Below, one piece after another: positions 25,197 through 34,283 of a DNA stretch of 64,000 nucleotides. Numbering within the stretch: the first letter of the stretch is position 1; the number at the start of each line of letters is the position of its first letter. Made by a program: the position numbers and the translations under genes. Under the pieces are notes generated by a model. It searched no databases and was not told the origin of the DNA. It was given only the letters and a program-made list of their open reading frames with translations. The stretch comes from Oscillospiraceae bacterium (lineage in GTDB: Bacteria > Bacillota > Clostridia > Oscillospirales > Ruminococcaceae): positions 409,254-473,253 of the forward strand of contig JAJQGT010000006.1 in assembly GCA_021201135.1 (NCBI GenBank). Direction: 5' to 3'.

Positions 25197-27082
25197 TTAT
25201 TTTGTAAGAGGTTTTCTTTTTCAAACTGCAACATGTAGAGCTCGTAATAGTGACCCTTGAGTGCGATGAGCTCGTCGTGGTTGCCGCTTTCGAGTATTTC
25301 ACCGTGAGAAAGATAGATGATTCTGTCGGCTTTTCGGATTGTCGAAAGTCTGTGCGCCACTATGAGAAGCGTGCCGATATTCATCATCTTTTCGAGCGAA
25401 TCCTGAATAAGGATTTCCGTTTCGGTGTCGATATTGGCAGTCGCTTCGTCAAGAATCATGACCTCGGGCTTGTGGATGATGGTACGGGCAAACGAAAGAA
25501 GCTGTCTCTGACCGGCAGAGAAGTTGTTGCCACGCTCCCGAACCTCTTCATCGAGACCCTTGTCAAGCTTCTCGATTATCTTATCCGCATTGACATAACG
25601 GCAGACGTCCATTATCTCCTCATCGGTGAAGCTGTCTTCACGAAGAACTATGTTGCTTCGGATAGTACCCGAGAAGAGGAAAACGTCCTGAAGCATCTGA
25701 CCGAAATGTCGACGGAGGCTTGAGACAGTGTAGTGCTTGATATCGACGCCGTCGATGAGAATCTGACCCTTCTGGATATCGTAGTTACGACAGATGAGGG
25801 AGAGTATCGTCGTCTTGCCGGAACCGGTTGCTCCGACAAATGCAACCGTTTCGCCGGCATTGACCTTGAACGAAACGTCTTTAAGGACCCACTCGCCTTC
25901 ATTATAGGCAAACCAGACGTGCTTGAATTCGATATCTCCCTTGCAGGTTTTAAGATCTACAGCGTCCGGCTCGTCCTGAATCTCAGGGACCATGTCGAAA
26001 ATGGTGAAAATCTTCTCGGCGGAAGCGAATGCCGACTGAAGCCAGTTGAACTGCTCGGCAAGATTCTGGATCGGGTTATAGAACTTTGAGATGTACATAT
26101 AGAAGGATACGACGGTACCGCTGGTGATAGTCTGACCGAGGAAAACAGTATCCTTGATATATCCCCTACCGCCGAGATAGAAGAGGCAGAGTATAGACGA
26201 AACATAGAGCATATAGACGAGAGGACGGAAGACCGCAAATGTGAATATCTGCTGAGTCTGTGCCTTCTCGAGCTTCTTGTTGCGCTCTTGGAATTCGCCG
26301 AGCTTTCTGTCCTCACGGTTGAAAATCTGGATAATCTTCATGCCGGAAAGATGCTCGGATATGAACGTGTTTATTTCGGTTGTGCCGTCCTTGACACGTC
26401 TGTAGGCACGGCGGGAGAACTTTCTGAATATAACCGTGAAGAGAAGAATAAACGGCACAAAGCAAAGAACCATCAATGTGAGCTGATAGTTCAGCATCAG
26501 CATTGCAACCAGTACTCCGACGATTACGAAGAAGTTCTTTATAAGGTTCACGAGGATATTCGTGAACATTACCGAGATGGCGTTGGTGTCGTTTGTAACA
26601 CGGGTTACGAGCTTTCCGACGGGGATGTTATTGAGCTGTGCATGAGACAAGCTCTCGATGTGCTTCATGAGGTCTTCACGGAGCGCCGAAAGAATCTTCT
26701 GACCGATTTTCTGGAGTACTATCGCCTGAACATAGGTGCATATCATCGAGATGATGAGAATGCTTGCATAGACTGCTATGTAGGCGAAAATTTCATTCAT
26801 CTCGAAGTCGCCGACTATCATGTCCTCGATTTCGCCGATGATTAACGGGGATATGACGTCGTAGGCAACGGACACAAGCATTACAAAGAGAACGAAGATG
26901 AACTGTCCCAGATAGGGCTTGGCATACTTGAGAAGTCTCTTGAGAATCTCACCGTCGGACATGTTTCTGTCGAAGCCCATTGCTTCTTTTCTGTCCTTGA
27001 CGGAAAGATAAGCGACTATAAAGACGATTGAGACGACGCCGATTACCGCGCCGACTGCCAAAAGAGGATAAAACTCACGCAT
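25193..27082 (-). CDS. heterodimeric ABC exporter subunit, canonical NBD
   Basis: 629 aa: a short N-terminal helix, a six-helix exporter domain (from about 55) and an NBD. Walker A GATGSGKTTIL, signature FSAGQRQLLSFART, Walker B VMILDEATANID with catalytic Glu, switch His IVAHRLST. Its start overlaps the partner gene by 8 bp. With the partner's degenerate Walker B this forms one canonical and one degenerate ATP site, as in BmrC/BmrD or TM287/288. Such pairs export drugs or lipophilic compounds; the substrate is unknown. Confidence 0.92.
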   Translation of the reverse strand: MREFYPLLAVGAVIGVVSIVFIVAYLSVKDRKEAMGFDRNMSDGEILKRLLKYAKPYLGQFIFVLFVMLVSVAYDVISPLIIGEIEDMIVGDFEMNEIFAYIAVYASILIISMICTYVQAIVLQKIGQKILSALREDLMKHIESLSHAQLNNIPVGKLVTRVTNDTNAISVMFTNILVNLIKNFFVIVGVLVAMLMLNYQLTLMVLCFVPFILLFTVIFRKFSRRAYRRVKDGTTEINTFISEHLSGMKIIQIFNREDRKLGEFQERNKKLEKAQTQQIFTFAVFRPLVYMLYVSSILCLFYLGGRGYIKDTVFLGQTITSGTVVSFYMYISKFYNPIQNLAEQFNWLQSAFASAEKIFTIFDMVPEIQDEPDAVDLKTCKGDIEFKHVWFAYNEGEWVLKDVSFKVNAGETVAFVGATGSGKTTILSLICRNYDIQKGQILIDGVDIKHYTVSSLRRHFGQMLQDVFLFSGTIRSNIVLREDSFTDEEIMDVCRYVNADKIIEKLDKGLDEEVRERGNNFSAGQRQLLSFARTIIHKPEVMILDEATANIDTETEILIQDSLEKMMNIGTLLIVAHRLSTIRKADRIIYLSHGEILESGNHDELIALKGHYYELYMLQFEKENLLQNN

Positions 27083-28859
27083 TTACGACACCCCTTTCGT
27101 TTTCAAGACGCTGAAGATCGACCGTCAGCTTGTACTGCGGACAGCTCTTATAGAGCTCTTCATGGTTTCCGACCGCAAGGATATTGCCGTCGTCGATGAA
27201 GATAATCTTGTCCATATGCTCGATGGTGGTGACTCTGTGGGCAATGAGAATCGTTGTCTTGCTCTTGCGTGAAGTCTTAAGACCGGAAAGAATCTCTTTC
27301 TCGGTTTCGATATCTACCGCCGAAACGGAGTCGTCAAGGATGAGAATAGAAGCATCCTTCATTAGTGCTCTTGCAATCGAGATTCTCTGCTTCTGTCCTC
27401 CGGAGACGGTCACGCCGCGCTCGCCCAATACTGTATCATAGCCTTCGGCAAATTCAACGATATTGTCGTCGACTGCAGAAAGCCTGGCGGCTTCAACGGC
27501 TTTTTCATGGCTGACATTATCGGTTGCAAATTCGATATTGTGCTCTATCGTGTCGCTGAACAGGAAGTTATCCTGCGGGACATAGGCACAGTATTTTCTG
27601 AGAGATGCTATCGAGATTGAATTTACATCCTTGCCGTCGACGAATATCTTGCCGTCGGGAACGTTGTAGATTCTTAAAATCAGGTCGGCAAGGGTAGTCT
27701 TGCCTGCTCCGGTTCTTCCGATTACGCCGACGCTTTCACCAGCATTTATCTTAAACGAAGCGTTCTTGAGGACGTCATACTCGCCGTCGGGGTATCTGAA
27801 TGTAAGGTCTCTGAATTCGATATCGCCCTTGACATCTTCGATATCCGCAACGCCTTCCCTGTCCTTTACGTCCACTTCGGCGTCAAGGAGCTCGCTGACT
27901 CTCTTGAGGGACGCCGCGCCCTGAGAGTGCATGTTGATGAGCTCGGCGACTGCCATTACCGGCCAGACGATTGAGTTGAAGTAGCCCATGAATTCGACAA
28001 GCTGTCCTGCGTTGAAGGTACCCTTATAAACAAGATAGCTTCCGTAGCCCAGGATGACGCAGATTACAGACTCGACAAGAAGGGTTACAAAGATTGTCAT
28101 TAGGGTTGAAAGACGAGTATATTCGACGTTGGCATCCTCATTCTCTTTGTTGAGCTTGCGGAACGCCATGAGCTCTCTACTCTCTTTTACGAACGCCTTG
28201 ATTACGGCGATTCCCGAGAAGCTTTCCTGAGAGAAATCGGAGAGCTTCGAGAATGCCTCCTGACGGACTTCCCACTTCTTTTCCATGTACTGCATGAGCG
28301 TCAATCCGACACCGAAAAGAAGGGCTATCGGAATCATGCAGAGAAGCGACATGAGCGCATTCATACGGAGCATCTTTATGAACGAAAGAATGCCCAGGAA
28401 TGCGGCATCACAGGTCATGAGGACTCCGTTTGAATAGCAGTCACGGATGGTTTCGAGGTCGTTTGTGAAGAGCGACATCAGGTTGCCAACCTTATTCTTC
28501 TGGTAATACTGCTGAGAGAGGTCCTTGCAGTGGTCGAACATACGGAATCTCAAATCCGCCGCAACCTTGTTTCCGCTTCCGTTGAAGCAGACGCGCCAAA
28601 GGAATCTCCCGCAGACTATTCCGACGATGATGCCTATCATCGGCAGACAGATTTTGTCCAAGAGATAGTCGATATCGAATGCCGCCGTGGTGCCGTCGTC
28701 AAGAGTGACATAGCCCTGATTCAGACCGTTGATGACATCGCGATAAAGCTCGGGAATGACAAGCTGCAGGTAGTCGACGAGAACCAGCGCGGCAATGCCG
28801 ATTAATAAAAGATAGGCATATTTTATGTAGTAGCGATTTATGTGCTTTCCGAAAAGCAA
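27075..28859 (-). CDS. heterodimeric ABC exporter subunit, degenerate NBD
   Basis: 594 aa from TTG at 28859, chosen because GGGGGG lies 6 nt upstream; a longer ATG reading from 28922 would include the promoter. Six-helix exporter domain, then Walker A GRTGAGKTTL, signature VSGGQKQRISIARAL, and Walker B ILILDDSVSAVD in which the catalytic Glu is Asp. That replacement is the mark of the non-catalytic half of heterodimeric exporters. Upstream of and overlapping its partner gene. Confidence 0.9.
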   Translation of the reverse strand: MLFGKHINRYYIKYAYLLLIGIAALVLVDYLQLVIPELYRDVINGLNQGYVTLDDGTTAAFDIDYLLDKICLPMIGIIVGIVCGRFLWRVCFNGSGNKVAADLRFRMFDHCKDLSQQYYQKNKVGNLMSLFTNDLETIRDCYSNGVLMTCDAAFLGILSFIKMLRMNALMSLLCMIPIALLFGVGLTLMQYMEKKWEVRQEAFSKLSDFSQESFSGIAVIKAFVKESRELMAFRKLNKENEDANVEYTRLSTLMTIFVTLLVESVICVILGYGSYLVYKGTFNAGQLVEFMGYFNSIVWPVMAVAELINMHSQGAASLKRVSELLDAEVDVKDREGVADIEDVKGDIEFRDLTFRYPDGEYDVLKNASFKINAGESVGVIGRTGAGKTTLADLILRIYNVPDGKIFVDGKDVNSISIASLRKYCAYVPQDNFLFSDTIEHNIEFATDNVSHEKAVEAARLSAVDDNIVEFAEGYDTVLGERGVTVSGGQKQRISIARALMKDASILILDDSVSAVDIETEKEILSGLKTSRKSKTTILIAHRVTTIEHMDKIIFIDDGNILAVGNHEELYKSCPQYKLTVDLQRLENERGVVNA

Positions 28860-28893
28860 TATAATCCCCCCAAAATTACAAAATTCAAAGGCG

Positions 28894-28922
28894 ATTATAG
28901 CACAATGCACCGTTGAAATCAA
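28894..28922 (-). promoter_or_regulatory. promoter of the heterodimeric exporter operon
   Basis: TTGATT, 17 bp, TATAAT. Its position rules out the upstream ATG at 28922 as translation start. Confidence 0.65.
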
Positions 28923-28972
28923 GAGGCAATTTCGCTATATTGTATTTCACCGAAAGACAAATTTTTGGCACG

Positions 28973-29004
28973 AAAAAGCCCCGAGATAATTCCCGGGGAC
29001 TTTT
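28973..29004 (-). terminator. terminator of the LytTR/GHKL/ABC operon
   Basis: CCCCG / CGGGG core stem flanked by AGT and GCTTTTT on the reverse strand, directly after the stop at 29006. Confidence 0.75.
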
Positions 29005-29005
29005 C

Positions 29006-30886
29006 TTACTGCTCTTCTTTTGTGTAATACTGAGCCTGTGCGTTCCAGAGTTCACTGTACTTGCCGGTTTCAGAGATAAGCTCGTCGTGGCTTCCCTTCT
29101 GTACGATGGAGCCGTGATCAAATACGGCAATTTCATCGCAGAAGCGGCAACTTGAAAGCCTGTGACTGATATAGATAGCGGTCTTGTCCCCTACTATATC
29201 GTTGAACTTCGAGTATATCTCCGCTTCCGCCATCGGGTCGAGTGCGGCTGTCGGTTCGTCAAGAACTATAAACGGCGAATCTTTATACAAAGCTCTTGCA
29301 AGTGCTATCTTCTGAGCCTCGCCGCCTGAGACGTTCACGCCGTTCTGGTCAACTTCGGTATAAAGAGTAGTTTCAAGACCGCTCGGAAGCTGTCTTAATC
29401 TGTCCCCGAAGCCGGTTTTCACGAGGCAGTCGGTGGCTTTATCGCCGTCATAGGTCATGCTTGAGGCAACAACCTCGCCCAATTTAAATGCCGGTAGCTT
29501 GAAATCCTGAAAGACTACTGAGAAGACATCCAAGTATTCACGGTAGTTATACTTCGTGATATTGATGCCGTTAAGGAGGATTTCGCCCTCGGTCGGGTCA
29601 TAGAGACGGCAGAGAAGCAGTATGAAAGTAGTTTTGCCGGAGCCGTTCTCGCCGACAACAGCAAGTCGCTCACCTACTCTGAACTTGACGTTGACGTGCC
29701 TGAGGGCATAGTTGTCGCTTCCGGGGTACTTGAACGAGACGTCACGGAATTCTATCTCATAGTCTCTGTCAAGCCTCTTTTCAACCGTCAGGGAGCCCTT
29801 GTACATGCTGTGGGGGATGTCGAGGTATTCAAGGGACATTTCGAGGAACGGAGTGTTGGCTTTGAGCTGACCGAGAGTTGTGAGGGTCTGGGTTAGACCA
29901 CCTGAAACACTGGTTATTGCGGCGACGTACTGGGTTACATAGCCGATTCCGAATGCACCGCCGAGTGCTTTCAGGCAGACATAGACATAGGCAAGTCCTG
30001 AGAACATTGTCGCAATTCCGCTTCCGAGAGCGCTGAATGTTCCCATTCCTCTTCGTGCAAAGTGAGCAAACATGCCATCGGACAGGAATATCCCCGATTT
30101 GTCGCAGTTGTATTTCTTACTCATCTTGTGCTGATTGTACATTCTCACGTCGAGAGAATACTTTTCTTCGGTTCCTAAGAATGAGTGGTAAGTGCCGAGT
30201 CTGTTGGCTAAGTTATGGTCACCGACATTTTTCGACCAATAGCTTGAAGCTTTGTTGGAACACATCGGCGCTAAAAGCGTAACGCCGATCATTACTGCAA
30301 CTACAAGGATTATGCAGATGGGATTATTGAGGAACGCAAGGGATGAGCCGTCTGGAACTCTCGTTGTAAAGAGAGTTACAGTCAGCGCAACACCGCCTAT
30401 GATTGTGAAAACGCCTTTGATGAGGTCATCAACCCAGCTGAGAAGATACACAAGTCCCCAACCTCCGCTATTGACATTCTGAGTGATAGCCGAATATGTG
30501 TCTTTTGTCTTCTGGTTGTCGGCGTCGGCAAAATCCATGTCGAGCTGTTTCTTGGTGTAGTTGCCCATTCCCCTGAAGAAGTTTGTCAAGCCGCCGTAGG
30601 TGTTTTTATACTTGTTCAGAAGTCCGCTTATGAGCGCAACTGCTGCCGCCAAAACAAGTGTTGCCAGAACAAGCATTGTCAGCCTGTTTCTATCCCTGTT
30701 GCCTGATAACTCTGTTATGATGAGAGCCGACATATAGATTCCGATATAGGGGCTAAGAGCAGTCCAGATTGAATTGACTATTGTCGAGATAACCAAGTGG
30801 GGACTGTTTTTATAGAGAATTTTGATACCCTGAATCGTCTTGGATGCCATCCGGCGATAGGTGATTTTGTCCTTGTTCTTACTCAT
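29006..30886 (-). CDS. ABC exporter, second gene of the LytTR-linked pair
   Basis: 626 aa from ATG at 30886, with GGAGGG upstream. Exporter membrane domain, then Walker A GENGSGKTTFI, signature VSGGEAQKIALARAL, Walker B FIVLDEPTAALDP, switch His YISHRLSS. The LDEPTAALDPMAE form groups it with exporters often found next to peptide-type regulators and lantibiotic loci, but no precursor peptide was found. Overlaps the preceding ABC gene by 8 bp and is followed by a terminator. Confidence 0.88.
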   Translation of the reverse strand: MSKNKDKITYRRMASKTIQGIKILYKNSPHLVISTIVNSIWTALSPYIGIYMSALIITELSGNRDRNRLTMLVLATLVLAAAVALISGLLNKYKNTYGGLTNFFRGMGNYTKKQLDMDFADADNQKTKDTYSAITQNVNSGGWGLVYLLSWVDDLIKGVFTIIGGVALTVTLFTTRVPDGSSLAFLNNPICIILVVAVMIGVTLLAPMCSNKASSYWSKNVGDHNLANRLGTYHSFLGTEEKYSLDVRMYNQHKMSKKYNCDKSGIFLSDGMFAHFARRGMGTFSALGSGIATMFSGLAYVYVCLKALGGAFGIGYVTQYVAAITSVSGGLTQTLTTLGQLKANTPFLEMSLEYLDIPHSMYKGSLTVEKRLDRDYEIEFRDVSFKYPGSDNYALRHVNVKFRVGERLAVVGENGSGKTTFILLLCRLYDPTEGEILLNGINITKYNYREYLDVFSVVFQDFKLPAFKLGEVVASSMTYDGDKATDCLVKTGFGDRLRQLPSGLETTLYTEVDQNGVNVSGGEAQKIALARALYKDSPFIVLDEPTAALDPMAEAEIYSKFNDIVGDKTAIYISHRLSSCRFCDEIAVFDHGSIVQKGSHDELISETGKYSELWNAQAQYYTKEEQ

Positions 30887-32714
30887 TGATGTCACCCTCC
30901 CTGTAGTATTTGCTCTGAACTTCAAAGAGTTCGGCGTATTTCCCGCCTTGTTTAAGTAACTGCTCGTGGGTTCCCTCTTCCAATATCTTATGGTCGCCTA
31001 TCAGGATGATTCTGTCACAGAATCTGGTCGAGGCGAGACGATGGGAGATATAGACGGAGGAACGTCCTGCGGTCATGTCGTTATACTTGTTGTAGAGGTC
31101 GGCTTCGGCAATCGGGTCTAAAGCCGCAGTCGGCTCATCAAGGACGATTACGGGAGCATCTTTATACAAGGCTCTTGCGAGCATCAGCCTTTGGGTCTGA
31201 CCGCCTGAGAGGTTCACGGCGTCCTCATATACTTCACGGTTGAGCTTTTCCTCAAGACCGTCCTTGAAGCCTTTGACCATTTCGGTGAGTCCTGCCTTTT
31301 CGATGCAGGAATTAACCTTGTCATAGTCGATGTCGTGGTCGGTCTGGGCGACGTTTTCGGCGACCGAGCCTGCCCAGAGAACGCAGTTCTGGAATACTGC
31401 CGAGAAGACTTTGTAGTATTCGCGGCGGTTGAATTCACGGATGTCGACGCCGTTCAGGAGCACTCTGCCCTCTGTCGGGTCTTCCATGCCGGTGATAAGC
31501 TTGACAAGTGTTGTCTTTCCTGCGCCGTTCAAGCCTACTACTGCCAACTTCTCGCCTGCGTGAAGTGTCAGATTGATATCTTCAAGAGTGTAGCTGTCGG
31601 ATGAGGGATACTTAAACCAGACGTGGTCAAGAACTATCTCATATTTTCCGTCAGCGGGAACAGGAACATCGGAGCCATCCTCGAACTTGAACTGTTCGGG
31701 ATAGTTGATAATTTCGATGACGTTTGAAAGCTCCAGGCACTGACGGTGCATGGTGGTGAGGTCTCCCAAGACTCCTGTTACCCAATCGGTGAATCCGCCG
31801 ACAGTTGAGAAGTAGAGGATGAACATCGAAACGTCGATTGAACCGTCCAGAACGAGGGCTATGAAGTAGGCATAGGCTACAGCGTTTCTTAGGAAGCTCA
31901 GGACGAGGTCGGCAATTCTGCCCCAGATATAGACGTTCTCACATTTGCGATGGAAGGCTTCAAGGAGAAGGCACTGCTTGTCGTAAAGCTCAGTGAACCA
32001 ACTCTTGATGCCGAAGATTCTGACATCCTTTGCAAAGCTCGTTTCGGAGGCTGTTTTGCGGACATAGCTCAGAGTCTCATCAATCTTCGCTTCTTCCTCA
32101 CGATGATTATAGCCGTAGCTGTTGAGCTTGTTCGTGATGAAATAGCCGACAAGAGCGGTCACCGTTACAAGAAGGAGAATCCAGACGTTTGCCGTCGAAA
32201 GTATTGCGGCATAGATGATAAGTCCCAGGAGATTGCTTAAGAATGAGCAAATTGTTTTCCAGATAGCCTCGCAAGCAGAAGAGTTAGAGTATGTGGTTGG
32301 CAAAGCTTTATTGAGAATAGTCTTGAACTTTTCGTTGCCCAGGTTCGGGTATGAGGTTTCGGCACACTTTGTGTTGATGAGGTTTATGATTTCCGAACGG
32401 GTTGTTATCCTGCCATAGAGGATGTTAGAGTCGATATATTGCCTTGCCATTGCGAGGAACACAAGAATCAGCGTGAAGCCGATTATCGTGATGAGGAGCT
32501 CGGATACAGTTCCGTTTCGCTCAAGCACTGCAATTATCGAGGGCGAGATATAGAGTCTCGCTACGCTCTGACCCGTTACCACGAGCGAGAAGAGAAGCCC
32601 AAGGATTACAACCTTTTTCTCGCCATTGGTCCAGGCGCATTTAATCATGAACCAGACACAGCTTAAGATGCCGTACTTTGGTTTTTCTTTTGTCTTATCT
32701 TTGGTATTTGTCAT
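30879..32714 (-). CDS. ABC exporter, first gene of the LytTR-linked pair
   Basis: 611 aa from ATG at 32714, preferred over the ATG at 32732 because AAAGGCGG precedes it and the other lies at the predicted transcription start. Six-helix exporter domain, then Walker A GLNGAGKTTLV, signature LSGGQTQRLMLARAL, Walker B VIVLDEPTAALDP, switch His YISHRLAS. Both members of this pair keep the catalytic Glu, unlike the pair at 25-29 kb. It lies downstream of a GHKL kinase/LytTR regulator and has its own regulated-looking promoter. Confidence 0.88.
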   Translation of the reverse strand: MTNTKDKTKEKPKYGILSCVWFMIKCAWTNGEKKVVILGLLFSLVVTGQSVARLYISPSIIAVLERNGTVSELLITIIGFTLILVFLAMARQYIDSNILYGRITTRSEIINLINTKCAETSYPNLGNEKFKTILNKALPTTYSNSSACEAIWKTICSFLSNLLGLIIYAAILSTANVWILLLVTVTALVGYFITNKLNSYGYNHREEEAKIDETLSYVRKTASETSFAKDVRIFGIKSWFTELYDKQCLLLEAFHRKCENVYIWGRIADLVLSFLRNAVAYAYFIALVLDGSIDVSMFILYFSTVGGFTDWVTGVLGDLTTMHRQCLELSNVIEIINYPEQFKFEDGSDVPVPADGKYEIVLDHVWFKYPSSDSYTLEDINLTLHAGEKLAVVGLNGAGKTTLVKLITGMEDPTEGRVLLNGVDIREFNRREYYKVFSAVFQNCVLWAGSVAENVAQTDHDIDYDKVNSCIEKAGLTEMVKGFKDGLEEKLNREVYEDAVNLSGGQTQRLMLARALYKDAPVIVLDEPTAALDPIAEADLYNKYNDMTAGRSSVYISHRLASTRFCDRIILIGDHKILEEGTHEQLLKQGGKYAELFEVQSKYYREGDINE

Positions 32715-32738
32715 ATTGGCACCGCCTTTCATGATTCT

Positions 32739-32802
32739 ATTATAGCGGAAATTTTAAAGAGCGCACGTTTTGGGGACGAAACGCTCTCTGTGGGGGACGA
32801 AT
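32739..32802 (-). promoter_or_regulatory. exporter promoter with 21-bp-spaced direct repeats, candidate LytTR box
   Basis: TATAAT (32739-32744) has no acceptable -35 box at 17 bp. Upstream lie GGGGACGAAA (32772-32781) and GGGGACGAAT (32793-32802), 21 bp apart, i.e. two helical turns. Their centres fall near -44 and -65, where LytTR activators such as AgrA bind paired repeats. The operon encodes a LytTR regulator. The repeat sequence differs from the published consensus, so this is inference. Confidence 0.5.
32756..32787 (-). terminator. hairpin between kinase and exporter genes
   Basis: AGAGCG / CGCTCT with inner GTTT/AAAC pairing and TTTAAAATTT after it. It overlaps the proximal direct repeat, so it may be an attenuator separating the kinase gene from the exporter genes. 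Confidence 0.45.
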
Positions 32803-32814
32803 TGCAAATTTTCG

Positions 32815-33462
32815 CTATTGCGGGAGGAGAATTTCGGTCGAGAAGGCTCCGTCCTCGCTGTTGCGGGAGACATAGCCGCCGTACTTTTTGACAAGAGAAT
32901 CAATACGGGCAAGCCCCAAGCCGTGACCTTCACCCTTGGTGGTATCGAAAATTAAACGCTTCTTGTCGGCGGTGAAATTGGTGAACGAGATGTAAAACTG
33001 ACTGTCTCGGACTGCCATATAGACGCGAATCATGCGTTTGTCTTCGGGGAGCTTCTTTGAGGCTTCTATGGCGTTATCAAAGAGATTTCCGACTATTGAG
33101 CAAAGATCTATATCGGAAACCGAGAGCTTCACGGGGATTTCGGCATCAGCTTTGACGGGGATTTTTGCCGCCTTGGCGAGGGAAATCTTGCTGTTTAAAA
33201 TAGCGTCGCACATGGCGTTGCCGGAATGGATAACGGTGTCGACGGTGTTGAGGTCGGTTTCGAGCTCATTGAGGTATGCCATGACGGAATCCATATCGCC
33301 GGACATAACACGGGTCTTGAGAATCTGGATATGATTGCGATAGTCGTGCCGCCAGCCCCGGATTTGCCTGTACATGTTGTCAACCTCGGCATAGTGGGTC
33401 TTTAAAAGTTCCTGTTGATAGGCGTCTATTTTCCTGTTCATTTTCTTTGAAAGCTTCGGCAT
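32815..33462 (-). CDS. GHKL histidine kinase lacking a membrane sensor
   Basis: 215 aa from ATG at 33462 with AAGGAG 8 nt upstream; an in-frame GTG at 33471 is also possible. The H-box RGWRHDYRNHIQILK (His near residue 39) is of the AgrC/ComD type, followed by the ATP-binding N-box NLFDNAIEAS and G-box GEGHGLGLARI. The usual 5-7 membrane helices are absent, and nothing upstream encodes them because the regulator gene ends just 5 bp away. It is therefore a cytosolic kinase that needs another sensor or an internal signal. Second gene of the operon. Confidence 0.85.
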   Translation of the reverse strand: MPKLSKKMNRKIDAYQQELLKTHYAEVDNMYRQIRGWRHDYRNHIQILKTRVMSGDMDSVMAYLNELETDLNTVDTVIHSGNAMCDAILNSKISLAKAAKIPVKADAEIPVKLSVSDIDLCSIVGNLFDNAIEASKKLPEDKRMIRVYMAVRDSQFYISFTNFTADKKRLIFDTTKGEGHGLGLARIDSLVKKYGGYVSRNSEDGAFSTEILLPQ

Positions 33463-33467
33463 CGCAT

Positions 33468-34172
33468 TCACTCCTTCCCTACTCTATGAATCAACGCCCT
33501 GTTTAACGGCTCATACTGCCCTCTTGGCAACGGAATTACGATATTGTCTTTCAGATAGATTTCGGTTTTGGTAACTTTTCTGACATAACGAAGATTGACG
33601 ATATATGAACGTCCGGTGCGGTAGAAGTTCTCATCAAGTAAGCTCTCAAACTCGCCGAGAGTTTTCTTGACGGTGTAATCCTCGTCGGCATGGACAGTGA
33701 CGTAGTTTTTGATGACTTCGAGATATTTTATGTCAATAAGAGGGACTTTGACTGTTTCATCTGTCAATTCAAGTGTAAGCATACGCTCACTTCTTGCAAT
33801 CTTAACTACTGCTTTGTCGAGGACTTCGAAAAGCTTTTCTTCCTTCAGAGGCTTCATAAGATAATTCAGGGCGTCTACATCGTAACCCTCGGCGATATAA
33901 TCTGAGTAACCGGTGATGAATACAATCTGTACATAGCGGTTATCCTCACGGAGCTTCTTTGCGAGACTGACCCCGTCCATGCCGCCCATTTCTATGTCCA
34001 GAAGAAGTATGTCATAATCTCTGCTTTCGGAATACGAGAACAAGAAAGCTTCAGAAGAATCGAAAATATTGATTTCGGTTGTCAGGTCTCTGGCGGTCGC
34101 CCATTTTTGCGTGAGTTTGTGAACAAGATTCGTCATGTCCTGTGAATCGTCACAGATTGCTATCTTATACAC
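33468..34172 (-). CDS. LytTR-family response regulator
   Basis: 234 aa from GTG at 34172, chosen because AGGGGAGG lies upstream; a longer reading would include the promoter. The receiver domain has the acidic pair in AICDDSQD, phospho-acceptor Asp in DILLLDIEMGGMDG and Lys in NYLMKPL. The C-terminal half is a LytTR DNA-binding domain (VPLIDIKYLEVIKNYVTVH, FYRTGRSYIVNLRYV). Such regulators act with GHKL kinases on exporters, bacteriocins or virulence genes. First gene of the operon. Confidence 0.93.
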   Translation of the reverse strand: MYKIAICDDSQDMTNLVHKLTQKWATARDLTTEINIFDSSEAFLFSYSESRDYDILLLDIEMGGMDGVSLAKKLREDNRYVQIVFITGYSDYIAEGYDVDALNYLMKPLKEEKLFEVLDKAVVKIARSERMLTLELTDETVKVPLIDIKYLEVIKNYVTVHADEDYTVKKTLGEFESLLDENFYRTGRSYIVNLRYVRKVTKTEIYLKDNIVIPLPRGQYEPLNRALIHRVGKE

Positions 34173-34203
34173 GTCGGTGCCTCCCCTCTTATAATCCATA
34201 TCC

Positions 34204-34232
34204 ATTTTATAACACTCAGGCTTAAAAGTCAA
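34204..34232 (-). promoter_or_regulatory. promoter of the LytTR/GHKL/ABC operon
   Basis: TTGACT, 17 bp, TAAAAT; TATAAA at 15 bp spacing is an alternative -10 box. Confidence 0.6.
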
Positions 34233-34238
34233 CATAAC

Positions 34239-34271
34239 AAAAAGAGCCTGCCGCCCGGGCAAGCTCTTTCT
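34239..34271 (-). terminator. terminator of rpsB-tsf
   Basis: AAGAGC...GCC / GGC...GCTCTT with a CGGG loop, followed by TTTGTTATG on the reverse strand, just past the tsf stop. Confidence 0.8.
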
Positions 34272-34283
34272 ATGGATTTTTGA

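Noticed and set aside
28860-28922. ATG at 28922 as start of the degenerate exporter subunit
   Set aside because: It lies in the -35 box, and TATAAT follows within the reading frame. TTG at 28859 has a ribosome site.
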